In this document: one piece after another, positions 9,130 through 19,138 of the stretch
Layout: every line of letters begins with the position of its first letter
How positions within the stretch are numbered: the stretch's first letter is position 1
From: DASWJZ01 sp963805325
Lineage (GTDB): Bacteria > Pseudomonadota > Alphaproteobacteria > Rhizobiales > Afifellaceae
Length of the DNA: 64,000 nucleotides
Reading direction: 5' to 3'
NCBI GenBank assembly: GCA_963805325.1
Contig: CAWDTS010000009.1
Span: 124,001-188,000 of the forward strand
Position numbers and translations under genes: made by a program
Notes under the pieces: generated by a model
The model's input: only the letters and a program-made list of their open reading frames with translations
Told to the model about the DNA's origin: nothing
Databases searched by the model: none

Positions 9130-10380
9130 ATGTCCGATACCACCGTCACCGAGAAGCGCGATCTTCGCACCGGCCAGCCCGTCTGGCTCGCCGGACGCGT
9201 CAACCGCGTCGCCTGCAGGAAACGCCTCACGCGGCGGCGTTTCGACGTGGTTATCGTCGGCGCGGGCATTTCGGGGGCGATGCTCGCCTATCGCCTGCGG
9301 CGGAAGGGCGAACGCGTGCTGGTCGTCGACCGCCGCCCGCCGCTTCACGGAAGCACCGCGGCGAGCACAGCCCTGCTCCAGTTCGAGATCGACACCCCGC
9401 TTTTCTCGCTCTCCGAGCAGATCGGCCGCGACAAGGCGGAGCGCGCGTGGCGGCGCTCGCTCGACGCGGTCCAGAGGCTCCGCCGGCTGGTCCGGCGCGA
9501 GCGCATTCCCTGCGGCTGGAGGGATGCGAACACGCTCTATCTCGCCGGCGACGAGTATGGCTATCGCGCGCTCCAGGCCGAGGCGGAGGCGCGCGAGGCG
9601 GCGGGCATCCCGGGCGAATATCTCAAAGGCAGCGAGCTTCGCGAGCGCTTCGGGATCGAGCGCACCGGCGCGATCCTGAGCAGCGGCTCGGCGCAGGCGA
9701 ACCCGATGCAGCTTGCCGGCGCCCTGCTTCGCCTTGCGGCGAAGGCCGGCGTCGGCATCTGCTCGCCCCTCGCGATCAAGGCCATCGCTGCCGACAGCTC
9801 CGGCGTCATCCTCACCACGGACGACGACGAGGAGATCGAGGCGCAGCGCGTCGTCTTCTGCACCGGCTACGAGATCCTGAACGCCGTGCCGGATCAGGGT
9901 CACGCGATCAAGTCGACCTGGGCGCTCGCCTCCACGCCGGACGTGCGCGCGCCGGAGTGGCTCTCCAACCATCTCATCTGGGAGGGTTCCGACCCCTACC
10001 TCTATCTGCGCCGCACGCATGACGGCCGCATCGTCGCCGGTGGCGAGGACGAATCCTATTCCAAGCTCCATGCCGACGCCGCGCTCTTACGCAAAAAGAC
10101 GGACGCAATCGCCGCGAAGGTGCGCTCCCTCATCCCGGGTCTCCGCTTTCGCATCGAGCACCGCTGGGCCGGCGCCTTCGGCGAGAGCGACACCGGCCTC
10201 CCCTTCATCGACGCGGTACCCGGCCATCCGAACTGCTTCGCAGTGATGGGCTTCGGCGGTAACGGCATCACCTATTCGATGATCGCGGCGGAGGTGGTCT
10301 CACGGCTGATCGCCGGCCGCGACGACCCGGACGCCGATCTCTATTGCTTTCAGGCGACTTGTCGTCCTTCCGGGAGCTGA
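9130..10380 (+). CDS. DAO-family NAD(P)/FAD-dependent oxidoreductase
   Basis: 416 residues from ATG 9130. FDVVIVGAGISGAMLAYRLR (residues about 38-57) is the dinucleotide-binding loop, and GFGGNGITYSMIAAEVVSRL near the C-terminus is the typical second FAD contact. HGSTAASTALLQFEID shows the family's FAD-stacking segment. It probably oxidises an amino acid or secondary amine, and lies divergent to the dimethylglycine-dehydrogenase-like gene. The exact substrate cannot be read from sequence. The last residues (CFQATCRPSGS) are unlike the usual ending and could reflect a late frameshift. Confidence 0.88.
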   Translation: MSDTTVTEKRDLRTGQPVWLAGRVNRVACRKRLTRRRFDVVIVGAGISGAMLAYRLRRKGERVLVVDRRPPLHGSTAASTALLQFEIDTPLFSLSEQIGRDKAERAWRRSLDAVQRLRRLVRRERIPCGWRDANTLYLAGDEYGYRALQAEAEAREAAGIPGEYLKGSELRERFGIERTGAILSSGSAQANPMQLAGALLRLAAKAGVGICSPLAIKAIAADSSGVILTTDDDEEIEAQRVVFCTGYEILNAVPDQGHAIKSTWALASTPDVRAPEWLSNHLIWEGSDPYLYLRRTHDGRIVAGGEDESYSKLHADAALLRKKTDAIAAKVRSLIPGLRFRIEHRWAGAFGESDTGLPFIDAVPGHPNCFAVMGFGGNGITYSMIAAEVVSRLIAGRDDPDADLYCFQATCRPSGS

Positions 10381-10457
10381 ATAGGTTCGCCGCGGAGCCG
10401 GGCGGACGCGATCCTGCGCCGATCCACATTTCGAAGCAGGCAGAGACAACAACGCCG

Positions 10458-11477
10458 ATGGCGGAGAGAAACGGTTTTGTCACAGGCGGCACCTGGTGCG
10501 TCGACCGCAACAAGCTCGTCACACGCTGGCCGGCTGAGGACGGCATCGCCGAGATTCTGTCGATCGAAACCGGGAACGGCGGCTCCGCCTCCAATCTGGC
10601 CATCGACATCAAGCGGCTCGACCCTGAGGTTTTCGTCGAGACGATGGGGGTTGTCGGCGAGGACGACGACGGTCGCTTCCTCATCGCCCAGGCCGAGGCC
10701 TACGGGATCGAGCACCGACAGCTCGTCACCACCGATCGCGAACCGACGCAATTCACCGACGCTTTCGCCTCTCAGGAGACGGGACGGCGAATACATATCT
10801 TCTATCCGGGCACGGCGGCCGTTCTGACGCCCGACCATTTCGACTTCGCGCCGACGCGGGGCCGAATCTTCCATCTCGGCATGCCCGGCATCCATCGGAT
10901 CATGGACAGCCCCTGGGCCGATGCGCCGAGCGGATGGGTGGCCGTCCTGCGCGAAGCGAAGAGGCATGGCCTTCAGACAAATCTCGAGCTTCCGAGCCTC
11001 GATCCTGCCGTGCTGGCGCGCGTGACGCGTCCCTGCCTCCCCTGCCTCGACACTCTGATCGTCAACGACCACGAGATCGGGGCAATCGCAGGGGAGCGCA
11101 CGACCATCGACAGCGGCACCGACGTCGATGCCTGCGTGCGAGCCGCGCAGGCGGTCCTGGACCGGGGATCGATGTCGCTGGTCGCCGTCCACTTTCCTCG
11201 CGGCGGGGTCGTGGTCTCGCGCGACGGCGGCGTCCTGCGCCAGCCTTCAGTCGCCGTCCCGCCCTCGGAGGTCGCCGCCGCCAACGGCGCAGGCGACGCC
11301 TTCGCCGCCGGCATGCTTTACGGACTTCACAGGGGCCTCAGCCCGGCCGACGCGCTTGCGCAGGCGCATGCCGTCGCAGCGGCTTCGCTCAGAGCCATGT
11401 CGACGGTCGCCGGCGTGGAACCGTGGCGCGACTGCATGGCGCTCGTGGAGCGGTGGGGCTGGCGCGACGCCATCTAG
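10458..11477 (+). CDS. PfkB-family carbohydrate kinase
   Basis: 339 residues from ATG 10458. GNGGSASNLAIDIKRL near the N-terminus is the sugar-binding glycine motif and AANGAGDAFAAGMLYGL is PfkB signature 2 with the catalytic GAGD aspartate. The family phosphorylates sugars or nucleosides with ATP. It lies 77 bp after the FAD oxidoreductase on the same strand. A degraded copy of its last 60 bases occurs at 12157-12216. The sugar is unknown. Confidence 0.9.
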   Translation: MAERNGFVTGGTWCVDRNKLVTRWPAEDGIAEILSIETGNGGSASNLAIDIKRLDPEVFVETMGVVGEDDDGRFLIAQAEAYGIEHRQLVTTDREPTQFTDAFASQETGRRIHIFYPGTAAVLTPDHFDFAPTRGRIFHLGMPGIHRIMDSPWADAPSGWVAVLREAKRHGLQTNLELPSLDPAVLARVTRPCLPCLDTLIVNDHEIGAIAGERTTIDSGTDVDACVRAAQAVLDRGSMSLVAVHFPRGGVVVSRDGGVLRQPSVAVPPSEVAAANGAGDAFAAGMLYGLHRGLSPADALAQAHAVAAASLRAMSTVAGVEPWRDCMALVERWGWRDAI

Positions 11478-11500
11478 GGCAAACTGGAAGAAGATCGCTG

Positions 11501-12100
11501 ATGGCTCCCGTCAAGGTGGACCCCAAGAACATCCGAGAGTTCAAAGACGCCCAGACCTTCTACACATGGCTCGGCAAAAATCACCGCAACCAGGATGAGG
11601 TCTGGATCAAGATCCACAAAGTGGCTTCCGGGCTCAAATCCATTACCCCCAAGGAAGCTATCGATGTGGCACTTTGTTGGGGCTGGATAGACGCCGTTCG
11701 CAAAGCCTTCGACGACCGGAGCTTCCTCCAACGCTACACGCCGCGCGGGCCGAAAAGCATCTGGAGCGCAATCAACGTGGATAACATCGCCCGGCTGATC
11801 AAGGAAGGCCGCATGACGGAACACGGACTGAGGCACGTCGAGGCCGCAAAGGCCGACGGGCGCTGGGCACGCGCCTACAATGGCAGCAGAAGCATGAAGA
11901 TCCCCGCCGATCTGCAAGCAGCCATAGACGCTGAGCCAAAGGCCAAGGCGATGCTGGACAAACTCAGCGCTCAAAACCGTTTCGCGCTCGCCTTCCGGAC
12001 GAACAACATGAAGACTACGGCCGGGCGGAAGAGGAAGATCGAGGCGTTCGTCGACATGCTCAAACGCGGCGAGACTATCCACCCGCAGACAGTGAAGTGA
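11501..12100 (+). CDS. YdeI/OmpD-associated-like protein
   Basis: 199 residues starting 23 bases after the PfkB stop. The motif IDVALCWGWIDAVRKAFDD followed by FLQRYTPRGPKSIWSAIN is diagnostic of the YdeI family (DUF1905/OmdA-like), linked in enterobacteria to stress and antimicrobial-peptide resistance, with no known enzyme activity. Base composition is visibly less GC-rich than the flanking genes (many AAA, AAC and ATC codons), and the gene sits between the kinase and a duplicate of the kinase tail. Horizontal acquisition is likely. Confidence 0.88.
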   Translation: MAPVKVDPKNIREFKDAQTFYTWLGKNHRNQDEVWIKIHKVASGLKSITPKEAIDVALCWGWIDAVRKAFDDRSFLQRYTPRGPKSIWSAINVDNIARLIKEGRMTEHGLRHVEAAKADGRWARAYNGSRSMKIPADLQAAIDAEPKAKAMLDKLSAQNRFALAFRTNNMKTTAGRKRKIEAFVDMLKRGETIHPQTVK

Positions 12101-12435
12101 ACCTCGTGCCTGCTTTCGTTGCCGGTGAAGCCGAATTCCGTTTTTATGGCGTAGAGTCGTGGCGCCGCTGCATAGCGCTCGTTGAGCGATAGGGCTGGCG
12201 CGACGCCATCCAGGGCGTGGGCTCATAAGCGCGACGATGGCCGGATGGATGCGCGCTTGATGAAGGCCAGATGTCGTTGAGATGTGCCGGTCGTCGCGGG
12301 GAACGCCGCGCGGCAAGCGGACATGGACGCGACGCCCAGGCAGTTCCCTTTTTTTACCGAAGCTGCCCTTGGCATTAAGGCTCTGAGACCGCACGGGCTG
12401 GAAAGTGGACATCTCGATGTATGTCCAACCGACCG
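12101..12435 (+). pseudogene. Non-coding gap with a degraded copy of the PfkB 3' end (12157-12216)
   Basis: Bases 12157-12216 match 11421-11480 (the last codons of the upstream kinase and its stop) at 52 of 60 positions. In the kinase frame the copy reads ALVE, then TAG, then GWRDAIQ, so it carries a premature stop and has lost the original stop. The remainder of the gap shows no coding frame that I can support. Confidence 0.75.
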
Positions 12436-13113
12436 TCACCCACCGTAAATTGCCTTTATCTCAGCTGCCATCAGCTTCTGAAGCTGCCACAGATTGCGAT
12501 CGCGGATGCCGTGTTCCTCAAGCTTGCTGATAGTATTGAACGCATACTGCGCTGCCGACCCCCAATGCCCGGCGGCACGCGAAAGCACGTTAGCGACCTC
12601 AGGCAGCGGAAGCCTCCCGGCGTATGCGTTCCCCTTGGGAAGAGCGACGAAGGCCAGCGCTTTCAGCCGCCCTTCGACGGTCGAGACATCGATCCACCGC
12701 GGAACGTTGGTAGGAGGATTCGCATCGATCTCGCGTTTGAGCAGTTGGACGATCTGCCCATGATTGTCCCCCGCAGGGAGGCGGAACGCGATCCCAACGC
12801 AGGTTCCGCCGCGATCAAGTGCCAGCATCAGAGCCGGCAGTTCGCGGGTGCCCCGCCATCTTGTCAAACGGAGGCAGAATGAGCGATGCCAGCCTCGCGC
12901 TACAGCGCGCCTTTGCTCATCGATCCGGAACTCCGGGTTCCAGATTAGCGATCCATAGGCGAAAACCCAAAGGTGCTCCGGATCGTATTCCGCCAATACA
13001 GCCTCAGCCATTTGTGCAAAGTCAGCGTCGGTGTGTTCGGCAGTGCCCGGTTCGGGGCCGGGGTCTGGTTCCGTTCGTTCGACCTGGGCGACAAGTTCGG
13101 CAGTCAAGTCCAT
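12436..13113 (-). CDS. Gamma-glutamylcyclotransferase (ChaC-like)
   Basis: 225 residues from ATG 13113, which has a GAGGA Shine-Dalgarno; the frame extends upstream but without homology. LWVFAYGSLIWNPEF is the substrate-binding YGSL loop of ChaC enzymes and RSFCLRLTRWRGTRELPALM the following strand. ChaC proteins cleave the gamma-glutamyl moiety of glutathione to give 5-oxoproline. The C-terminal half (HGIRDRNLWQLQKLMAAEI) also matches the family. It is transcribed in the same direction as mprF, 244 bp further on. Confidence 0.9.
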   Translation of the reverse strand: MDLTAELVAQVERTEPDPGPEPGTAEHTDADFAQMAEAVLAEYDPEHLWVFAYGSLIWNPEFRIDEQRRAVARGWHRSFCLRLTRWRGTRELPALMLALDRGGTCVGIAFRLPAGDNHGQIVQLLKREIDANPPTNVPRWIDVSTVEGRLKALAFVALPKGNAYAGRLPLPEVANVLSRAAGHWGSAAQYAFNTISKLEEHGIRDRNLWQLQKLMAAEIKAIYGG

Positions 13114-13357
13114 GTCATTCCTCACAGGCGCCGAAAAAAATCGTTTTGAGTGGGGTAAAAACAAGCTTTGCTGTCAAGGTCCGCAAAAGAGTCGCCATAA
13201 GCCGTCTGGATAGCAGCCGGTCAATGACCCCTCTTGGCGCACTCCGGAACTGGCTCCCGCCCTGTTGGATTTCCGGAGTTCAGCCCAAAGCGGACCTCCC
13301 TCAGCCGTCGGCGTTGTGTTCATGAGTTCGCGGCCTGGCTGACGCGCGGCGGGCCGC

Positions 13358-15952
13358 TCACGTCTTCATCAGCACCCCTGCCCGGCTGCCGCCGGAGATC
13401 AGCGCCGTCACGTCGATCAGCGCGGTCGCGATGCCAAGGCCGCCGGAACAGGCCAGATATTGCGGCGTCCACACCGGATCGAACTTCTGCTTGAAGGCCT
13501 TCAGCCCCTCGAAGCCATAGAAATCCTCCGCGTGGCGATAGAGCAGCGTGCCGACGCGGCTCCAGTTGGATGCGAGCGGATGGTCGGCGAGGCCCGCAAG
13601 CGGCGCGGCGCCGAGATTGAACCAGCGATAGCCCTCCGCCTTCCCATAGAGCAGCAGGCGCGCGAAGAGCGCGTCCATCAGGAAGTTCGCGCGGTGCGGA
13701 AGGTAGCGCATCAGGTCGACGGACATCTCGTTCTTCGCCGCGCTTCGCCAGACATTTGCGAAGGCGATGATCTCGTCGCCTTCGCGAAGCACGGCGCAGT
13801 CGAATTCCGCCATGTAATCGTCTGTAAAATGGCCGAGCGAGAATGCCTTCTCGTGGCCGGATTTCATTCCGAGCCATGCGTCGGAGACGCGGCGAAGCGC
13901 TTCGATGTGCCGGGGGACCTCCGCCCTCGGGATCACCGAGAAGCTCATCCCATCGCGCTCCAGACGCTTGTCGGCGCGGCGGAAGTCTCCGCGCTTCGAT
14001 CCTTCGAGGGTGAAGCTTGCAAGCTCGACGCGCGCGATCTCGCCGATCTTCAGGATCGAGAGCCCCATGTCGATATAGTCAGGCAGGTAGTCGTGACCGA
14101 TCGCATAATAGACTGCGTTTGCCCCGGCGCGGTCCGCTAGCTCGCGGAACGCCCAGATCAGATCGGTCCCCGTGGCCTCGGCGCCGACGGGATCGCCCAT
14201 CGTGATCAAGCTTCGCCCGGTGCGGCCATACATGAGGAAGGCCGAACGGTCGCCGCTTATCAGGAACTTCTTGTCGCCGAGCAGCGCGATGTTGGTCTGC
14301 GCCTCCGGCGAAGCGGCGGCGAGCGCGCGAATTTCGTCGGTCACCGGGTCCGGCACGAACTTCGTATCGAGGGCGCGTCGCATGAAAAGGTCGACCGCCG
14401 CCCAGATGAGGATCACCGCGACGACGACCATCGCCCGCAGGAAGCGCGGGGCATTGCCGTGCCAGGCGAACTGCCACCAAAGCTCCTGTGAGAATTCGAC
14501 GTGACGGTAGGAGAAGAAGCCGAGCCAGCCGGCGGCGATCGATGCCGATATCGCCATTGCGAGCCAGCCGGGCGAAACGCGCAGCGCGCGCACCGGGCCG
14601 CCGCGATAGAAGGCGCCGCGGAAGACGTAAAGCACGAGCGCCGTCGCAAGAAGGAGCATCGCCTCATCCCAGTCGAGGCCCTTCAGGAGCGACGCGGCTG
14701 CGCCGACGAGAAGCAGGATTTCGGTCAGGAGCCATGCCGCGCTCAACCGGCGCAGGAGCCCGCGCGCCACGAGGAGGAGCGCCACGCCGATTACGCTGCC
14801 AATGAGATGCGAGCCTTCGACGACGACAAGCGGCAGCCATGCCTGCATGCTCCGCAGCCGCTCGACCTCCGGCGGCAGCGCCACCGAAAAGAGGAGAAGC
14901 ACGCCGGCGAGAAAGGCGATCAGCGCCGCGGCCATCGGCACGAGCGGGCGCAGGAGCCGCGCCGTCTGTCCGGCGGCCACGGAGATGCGGCGCTTGTTGC
15001 GAAGCCCCTCCCAGATCGCCAGCCCGGTCGCAGAAATGACGAAGGGTCCGACGTAGTAGACGAGGCGGTAGAGGATCAGACCGGCGATGACGCCGGCGCT
15101 CATCGTCTGTCCGAGCGCGGCGATGATCGCCGCCTCGAACACGCCGAAGCCGCCCGGCGCGTGGCTCGCGAGACCGAGCAGGATGGCGCCGGAGTAAAGC
15201 ACGATGAAATACGGGAAGGCCGGCACCACGTCGGGCGGCAGCAGCACGTAGAGGACGCCGGCGGACGCCGCGAGGTCGATCGAGCCGGCGACGATCTGGC
15301 CGACCGCGATCTCGCGGCGCGGCAGCGGCAGCGACCATCTCCCCACCCGGAGCGTGCGCGGGGTTCGACCGAGCCATACGACCACCGCCGCGAGCGCCGC
15401 AGCCACGATCCAGCCGAGCAGCGCATCGACCCGGATACCGAGAGCGTGCAGCGCCGTGACGCCGCTCGGATCGAAGATCAGCGCCGCCGCCAGAATAGCG
15501 ACGAAGCCGAACCAGAACGTGACCGAGGAATTCGCGTAGATGCGAAGGATGTCGGCCGCGTCGAGCCCGACCACCGAATAGATGCGGTAGCGCATGACGC
15601 CGGCAGTCACCGCGCCGAAGCCGAGAAGATTGGAGACCGCGTGCGAAGCGGCGCCGGCGATCGCCGCCTTGCCGCTCGAAATCTGCCCCGGCGCGACCGA
15701 CTGCACCGCCAGCACGTCGAAGCTTGAGAGCGCGGCAAAGCTCACCGCGGTCAGGAGCAGCGCCAGCCAGATGCGCTCCGGCCGGACCGCATCGAGCGCC
15801 GAGCGAACTTCCGCCGGGCCGACATCCTGAAGCACCGCGCGGACCGCGATTACCGCCAGAATCGCAAAAAGCACGCTGAAAAAAGGCACGAGCAGGGGCC
15901 GGAGCCTGCCAAATCGCCCGATCGAAGACCCCACGGCCTCGCGCCGGCTCAA
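13358..15952 (-). CDS. mprF: Bifunctional phosphatidylglycerol lysyltransferase/flippase MprF
   Basis: 864 residues, the full length expected. The N-terminal two-thirds holds about 14 transmembrane segments (flippase domain; e.g. GFGAVTAGVMRYRIYSVVGL and SHAPGGFGVFEAAIIAALG). The C-terminal cytosolic DUF2156 aminoacyl-PG synthase domain starts near residue 530 and contains YGRTGRSLITMGDPVGAE and FNLGAAPLAGLADHP. It adds lysine (or another amino acid) to phosphatidylglycerol and flips the product outward, lowering the negative surface charge and raising resistance to cationic peptides. No frame problem is seen, which is notable given the broken membrane genes nearby. Confidence 0.93.
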   Translation of the reverse strand: MSRREAVGSSIGRFGRLRPLLVPFFSVLFAILAVIAVRAVLQDVGPAEVRSALDAVRPERIWLALLLTAVSFAALSSFDVLAVQSVAPGQISSGKAAIAGAASHAVSNLLGFGAVTAGVMRYRIYSVVGLDAADILRIYANSSVTFWFGFVAILAAALIFDPSGVTALHALGIRVDALLGWIVAAALAAVVVWLGRTPRTLRVGRWSLPLPRREIAVGQIVAGSIDLAASAGVLYVLLPPDVVPAFPYFIVLYSGAILLGLASHAPGGFGVFEAAIIAALGQTMSAGVIAGLILYRLVYYVGPFVISATGLAIWEGLRNKRRISVAAGQTARLLRPLVPMAAALIAFLAGVLLLFSVALPPEVERLRSMQAWLPLVVVEGSHLIGSVIGVALLLVARGLLRRLSAAWLLTEILLLVGAAASLLKGLDWDEAMLLLATALVLYVFRGAFYRGGPVRALRVSPGWLAMAISASIAAGWLGFFSYRHVEFSQELWWQFAWHGNAPRFLRAMVVVAVILIWAAVDLFMRRALDTKFVPDPVTDEIRALAAASPEAQTNIALLGDKKFLISGDRSAFLMYGRTGRSLITMGDPVGAEATGTDLIWAFRELADRAGANAVYYAIGHDYLPDYIDMGLSILKIGEIARVELASFTLEGSKRGDFRRADKRLERDGMSFSVIPRAEVPRHIEALRRVSDAWLGMKSGHEKAFSLGHFTDDYMAEFDCAVLREGDEIIAFANVWRSAAKNEMSVDLMRYLPHRANFLMDALFARLLLYGKAEGYRWFNLGAAPLAGLADHPLASNWSRVGTLLYRHAEDFYGFEGLKAFKQKFDPVWTPQYLACSGGLGIATALIDVTALISGGSRAGVLMKT

Positions 15953-16046
15953 TTGCTCCTCCTACGCCCCGAATCCGCGTCGGCTTATTCTAGACCGACG
16001 CGCGGTGCCTGGCAGTCAACCCAGGCAGGGCTTTGCAATGCCGCTT

Positions 16047-16976
16047 TCAGCCGGCGAGACCGGCGGCGATGTCCGCTCTGCCCGCCTTCCGCGCCGCCGC
16101 TGTGACAGTGTTCGCCATCAGCAGCGCGATGGTCATCGGACCGACGCCGCCCGGAACGGGCGTGATGGAGCCCGCGACACGCGACGCAGCGGCGAAATCC
16201 ACGTCGCCGACGAGCTTGGTCTTCCCCTCGCCCTTCTCCGGCGCCGGTACGCGGTTGATGCCGACGTCGATGACGCAGGCGCCGGGTTTCACCCAATCGC
16301 CCTTCACCATCTCCGCCCGGCCGACCGCCGCGACCAGGATATCGCCGCGCCGGCAGACGGCGGCAAGATCGCGCGTGCGGCTGTGGCAGATCGTGACGGT
16401 GCAGTTCTCGTTAAGGAGGAGCTGCGCCACCGGCTTGCCGACGATGTTGGAGCGCCCGACCACCACGGCTTCGAGCCCGGAAAGATTGTCGCCCAGCGCC
16501 TGCTTGGCGAGAATCACGCTTCCCGCCGGCGTGCAGGGCACGAGCGCCTGATCGAGCGCGCCAGAGCCGAGCCGGCCCACGTTGATCGGATGAAAGCCAT
16601 CGACGTCCTTGTCGGGGTCGATGGCGAGAAGCACCTTCGTCGCGTCGACATGCTTCGGCAGAGGAAGCTGCACCAGGATGCCGTGGATCGCGGGGTCGGC
16701 GTTGAGCTTGGCGACCAGCGCGAGAAGGTCCGCTTCTGAGGTCTCGACCGGCAGCGTGTGCTGCTCGGAATGGAAGCCGCATTCCGCCGCGGTGCGGCTC
16801 TTGTTCCTGACATAGACGGCGCTCGCCGGGTCCTCGCCGACCAGCACCACCGCAAGCCCGGGATTGACGCCCGCCTCGGAAAGAAGGCACTCCCGCGCCG
16901 CCTTCACCTTCTCCACGACCGTGGCGGCGACGCTCTTTCCGTCGATAATCCGGGCTTCCTTCGCCGCACTGTCCAT
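16047..16976 (-). CDS. folD: Bifunctional methylenetetrahydrofolate dehydrogenase / methenyltetrahydrofolate cyclohydrolase
   Basis: 309 residues from ATG 16976. All family motifs are present: YVRNKSRTAAECG with the catalytic Tyr/Lys, GILVQLPLPKH, VPCTPAG, VVVGRSNIVGKPVAQLL for NADP binding, and SITPVPGGVGPMTIALLMAN. The enzyme interconverts 5,10-methylene- and 10-formyl-tetrahydrofolate in the cytosol. The short 5' extension in the same frame is non-homologous. It is divergent from the membrane protein beginning at 17098. Confidence 0.96.
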   Translation of the reverse strand: MDSAAKEARIIDGKSVAATVVEKVKAARECLLSEAGVNPGLAVVLVGEDPASAVYVRNKSRTAAECGFHSEQHTLPVETSEADLLALVAKLNADPAIHGILVQLPLPKHVDATKVLLAIDPDKDVDGFHPINVGRLGSGALDQALVPCTPAGSVILAKQALGDNLSGLEAVVVGRSNIVGKPVAQLLLNENCTVTICHSRTRDLAAVCRRGDILVAAVGRAEMVKGDWVKPGACVIDVGINRVPAPEKGEGKTKLVGDVDFAAASRVAGSITPVPGGVGPMTIALLMANTVTAAARKAGRADIAAGLAG

Positions 16977-17097
16977 CCGAGATCCCTTTCGTTGGCCGCC
17001 TTCTAGCAGGGGCATAGGGAAAGGCGCGTCCGATTGCGACGCGGCGGCATGCCCCAGTTCGCGCTTTCTTAAGCGAACTCGGGTAGTCCGCAATCCC

Positions 17098-18907
17098 GTG
17101 TCCGCCTCTTCAGAATCGGCGCCCGCCACAGCGCCCGCCTCAGGCCGCCTCGGCGGCGTCGCCCCGGTCCTCGTCGCCTGGCTGATGACGCTCGCGATCA
17201 TCGCGACCACCGTCGTGCCAATCCTCTTGGAGACCGTCCGCGACGGAACGCTCTTCGACAACGACGACGCGACGCGCCTCGTCGAGATGCGCGATTGGAT
17301 GCAGGGCCAAAGCTGGTTCGACCTGACGGAGCACCGCATCGATCCTCCGAAGGGCATGCTCTCTCACTGGTCACGGCTGATCGAGCTGCCAATGGCAATC
17401 GAGATCCGCGCGCTTTCCACCGTCACCGACCGGGACCTTGCCGAGCGGATCGTCGTCGCCGTCTGGCCATGCGTGCTTCTCGCGGCGCTCGTTCTCACGA
17501 TCCTTTGCCTTGCGGGCCGTGTCTTCCCCCCGCCGGTACTCCTCGTCGGGGCAGCCATCGTGGCGCTGAATCCCATCCTCCAGTTCCAGCTTCTTCCCGG
17601 GCGCATCGACCATCACGGGATGCAGATGCTGCTGACGCTGCTCATGGCCTTCGCCACGATCCGCGCCATCGTCGACAAGCGGCCCGGCGCCGCAGTGGCG
17701 GCCGGCGCGCTTGGCGGCGTGTCGCTGGCGATCGGGCTTGAGACAGCGCCGCTCGTCGTCGTTGCGGCGGCGCTCTTCGGAGCCGCCTGGATTCTTGAGG
17801 GCGAGCGCTCGCGCCGAGTTGTCGCGATCTTCGGCGCGGCGTTTGCTCTCTCCACGCTTCTCCTCTTCGCCGCCACCGTTCCGCCGTCGCGCTGGCTCAT
17901 CGCTCAGTCCGACGAAATCTCGCCGCCGTGGCTTTGGGTGGCGGTCGGCGGAGGCGGCGCGCTCGTCGCGCTCGCGTGCGTACGTTCGCAAAGCCGCAGT
18001 CCGTCGCGCGCTCTTCGCTTTCGCGGCGGCAGCCGTAGTCGCAGGACTCTTCGTCAGCGTGTGGCCGCTACGTCCTCGGCGGTCCCTACACCCACGTCGA
18101 TCCGCTGGCCCGCTCGCTTTGGCTTGACGGCGTCGGCGAAGCGAAGCCTCTCCCCCTTCTCGTCGCGCAGGAGCCGGCAAACTTCCTCTATTTCCTCGCC
18201 TTCCCGGCATCGGCTGGTTGGGCCTCGGCGTTGCCGCGCTTCGCGACCCGCGCAGGCGGCCGGACTTCCTCGTCCTCTTCACCTTCGCGACGATGGCGCT
18301 TCTGTTGGCGCTCGCGCAGATGCGCGGCGCGTCCTTCGCGTCGCTTTTCGCGCTCTTCGGCTGGCTCTACGCGGCCGACCGTGCCCTCGCGTCATTTGGG
18401 CGCGACACCGGGCTCGGTCGCAAATTGCTCCTGAGCGGCGCAGTCCTGGCGTTGCTGGTCGTCTCGCTCCCTTATCTCTGGAGCGTGCTCGGCGCTGCGG
18501 CGAAGGCGCATCCCGCGGCGGCGCCCATCGTCAGCTGCGGCGAGCGCGCGGACATGGCGGCGCTGGCAGCGGAGCCGCCCAGCCTCGTGCTCGCGCCGCT
18601 GCGTGTCGGACCGCGCATCCTCGTCGCGACGGACCACGGTGTGCTCGCGGCCCCCTATCACCGCAACAACGACGGCAACCGCTTCGCGCTCGAGACGCTG
18701 ACCGACCCGCCCGACGTTGCCCACACGCGCATCAAAGCGCGCGGCGTGCGCTACTTGGCGCTTTGCACCGGCGACACCGACCTGCCGCGCCTTCTCGCCT
18801 ATCGAAAGGACTCGCTGCTTCGGGCGCTCGTCAATGCAGACCCGCCGGCATGGCTCGCGCCGCTTCCCTCGCGCGGACCGATCCGCGCCTGGCGCGTCAC
18901 CCAGTAA
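17098..18907 (+). pseudogene. GT-C-like polytopic membrane protein, three frameshifts
   Basis: The probable start is GTG 17098. The protein begins with a transmembrane segment and then FDNDDATRLVEMRDWMQGQS and HRIDPPKGMLSHWSRLIELP, an acidic-loop arrangement like the first external loop of GT-C glycosyltransferases; about ten further hydrophobic segments follow, and a soluble C-terminal domain ends RGPIRAWRVTQ. To read it through, one base must be removed near 17984, one removed near 18068 and one added near 18206. Between these points all three frames keep sensible coding sequence (YVLGGPYTHVDPLARSLWLD in the middle). The product may add sugars from a polyprenyl donor; that is inference. Confidence 0.75.
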
Positions 18908-18912
18908 AACGC

Positions 18913-18940
18913 GAGCCGCCGGCCTTTCGGCCGGCGGCTC
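18913..18940. terminator. Bidirectional terminator hairpin
   Basis: GAGCCGCCGGCC and GGCCGGCGGCTC form a perfect 12-bp stem closed by a TTTC loop, between the converging membrane-protein and DUF1328 genes. There is no strong T-run on either side. Confidence 0.7.
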
Positions 18941-18964
18941 AGAGAGATTCCGTTGGTGAGGACG

Positions 18965-19138
18965 CTAGACGGATCGCCGCCCACGCATCGCGCCCGCCAC
19001 TGCGGAAATCAGGAACAGGATGATCGCAACGAAGAAGATGATCTTGGCAATGCCAATCGCTGCTCCCGCAACACCGCCGAAGCCGAGCACCGCCGCGATC
19101 AGCGCGACCACCAGGAAGGTCAGGGCCCATCCCAGCAT
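18965..19138 (-). CDS. DUF1328 small membrane protein (YtjA-like)
   Basis: 57 residues from ATG 19138. Two hydrophobic stretches separated by glycine- and alanine-rich sequence (LVVALIAAVLGFGGVAGAA and KIIFFVAIILFLISAVAGAM), ending in RGRR. This is the complete DUF1328/YtjA fold, an inner-membrane protein of unknown function abundant in alphaproteobacteria and often stress-induced. It stands alone as a monocistronic unit. Confidence 0.92.
   Translation of the reverse strand: MLGWALTFLVVALIAAVLGFGGVAGAAIGIAKIIFFVAIILFLISAVAGAMRGRRSV

Noticed and set aside
11501..12100. YdeI-like gene as part of a composite transposon bounded by the 60-bp repeat
   Set aside because: Only coding remnants of the kinase tail repeat; no transposase, terminal inverted repeats or target duplication were found.
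14501..15727. Long plus-strand open frame opposite mprF
   Set aside because: It is antisense to the membrane part of mprF and its translation is a low-complexity Arg/His/Asp-rich product of GC-rich codon positions, with no family resemblance.
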